From the NCBI GenBank assembly GCA_964511645.1, contig CAZEGV010000015.1, forward strand, positions 1 to 43,238: a DNA stretch of 43,238 nucleotides, written 5' to 3'. Below the pieces are notes generated by a model that was not told the DNA's origin, ran no database searches, and worked only from the letters and a program-made list of their open reading frames with translations. This DNA comes from CAZEGV01 sp964511645. Its GTDB lineage: Bacteria; Bacteroidota; Bacteroidia; Cytophagales; JAAEPT01. This document shows positions 42,857 to 43,238 of this stretch, in pieces; position 1 is the first letter of the stretch, and each line of letters starts with the position of its first letter. Both the position numbers and the translations under genes were made by a program.

Positions 42857-43186
42857 ATACTTATACCAGTTTAACTATAAGACAAGTCATTAAAAGTATT
42901 TAAATAATGATGATTTGAAGTTATAGATTTTATTATTTTTGTATCCATCCCATTAACAGTTTGATAGAGCCAGTTTCTGAGGGCATCCATAGTTTTAAAA
43001 AGTTGGTTTTTGTATCGGGTTTTGATGTACTGCCAAACTTGCTCACAGGGATTCAATTCAGGACTATAAGGCGGTATTCTAAGTAAGTAAATATTGTCAG
43101 GAATTTCAATGTTTTTGGTGGAATGAAACCCTGCATTGTCTATAATTACAATTTTGTATTCATTGGGTTTGTGTAATGAAAACTCA
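42857..43186 (-). mobile_element. IS630-family insertion sequence, 3' part only
   Basis: The 3' end of an IS630-family element, read leftward, ends near 42860 next to the cytochrome c gene. Its other side is cut at 43186-43187 by an IS5-family end. The exact outer boundary and terminal repeat cannot be fixed because the other end of the element is not in the window. Confidence 0.75.
42871..43186 (-). pseudogene. IS630-family transposase, C-terminal part (interrupted by IS5)
   Basis: The minus-strand frame gives about 105 residues of a DDE-type IS630 transposase: FSLHKPNEYKIVIIDNAGFH, then IYLLRIPPYSPELNPCEQVW, QYIKTRYKNQ, and the end LNTFNDLSYS. The D of IIDNAGFH and the E of PELNPCEQVW are the second and third catalytic residues. 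The N-terminal helix-turn-helix and the first catalytic Asp are missing, because the frame passes straight into the IS5-family end. Although the reading frame stays open through the junction, the protein is not a transposase any more. Confidence 0.85.
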
Positions 43187-43238
43187 AGACCGTTGCAAGG
43201 TGAGTAGTTTATTTTTCCAAAATTTTGTATCTTTATGC
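43187..43238 (+). mobile_element. IS5-family insertion sequence, 5' end only (runs off right edge)
   Basis: Fifty-two bases starting AGACCGTTGCAAGGTGAGTA, identical to the reverse complement of 129-180. By comparison with the left copy, the transposase ATG would lie two bases beyond the window. The element points rightward, opposite to the left copy. Confidence 0.82.

Noticed and set aside
1..43238. CRISPR arrays, tRNA, rRNA, prophage or defence genes
   Set aside because: I looked for regularly spaced direct repeats, cloverleaf-like segments and phage or defence-type proteins and found none.
1..43238. The whole window as a composite transposon between two IS5-family copies
   Set aside because: The interval holds single-copy core genes such as purH, guaB, rbfA and lnt, so it is ordinary chromosome that happens to lie between two IS copies.

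Overview
The window is AT-rich chromosomal DNA from a member of the Bacteroidota. Four things point there: three genes end in type IX secretion (T9SS) type A sorting domains; several upstream regions carry the -7 motif TAnnTTTG of the Bacteroidota primary sigma factor; Shine-Dalgarno sequences are mostly missing; and the cytochrome c maturation genes are of the Bacteroidota kind. I cannot assign an order or family from sequence alone.

Layout. (1) 1-180 and 43187-43238 are the same IS5-family end in opposite orientations, so both window edges are IS copies. (2) 282-3430 holds a small exported protein, a membrane-anchored AraC-type regulator and a decayed IS30-family element. (3) 3489-23628 is a surface-polysaccharide and surface-protein region. 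It has a GT plus a PKD-repeat T9SS protein (+), a leftward operon for flippase, GT4, polymerase and GT2 (12897-8253), a rightward pair encoding a WDW-repeat protein and a BNR/T9SS protein (13253-17711), a deletion scar joining a GT remnant to a T9SS tail (17714-18263), and a second leftward operon (23628-18376). That operon encodes a carboxypeptidase-regulatory-like protein, a Wzz-like protein, the initiating phosphoglycosyltransferase, a GT4 and an SDR epimerase. (4) 23724-32726 runs rightward: an ArsR-type regulator, purH, an MscS channel, a small exported protein, ccmB, ccmC, a CcmD-like fusion, ccmE, ccmF and kdsC. (5) 37110-32723 is a leftward unit of guaB followed by a complete partner-switching module (PP2C phosphatase, STAS antagonist, HATPase anti-sigma-type kinase). 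(6) 37381-42501 is a tight rightward run: rbfA, an FtsX/LolC-type permease, a gamma-carbonic anhydrase-like protein, yaaA, rsmI and lnt. (7) At the right edge a cytochrome c gene has probably lost its 5' end to an IS630-family element, which is itself cut by the IS5-family copy.

How it fits together. The polysaccharide genes supply most parts of a Wzx/Wzy pathway: initiation, extension, flipping, polymerisation and possible length control. Large T9SS cargo genes are interleaved with them. In some Bacteroidota T9SS cargo is anchored to a surface polysaccharide, so a functional link is plausible but unproven. The 12898-13252 divergent intergenic region, rich in dyads, is the obvious control point. 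The rest is mostly housekeeping. I did not find a clearly new molecular system. The best leads are the deletion scar at 17711-17815, the dyad-rich divergent region, the guaB-linked partner-switching module without a sigma factor, and the ccm cluster with a cysteine-type CcmE and a CcmD-like fusion.
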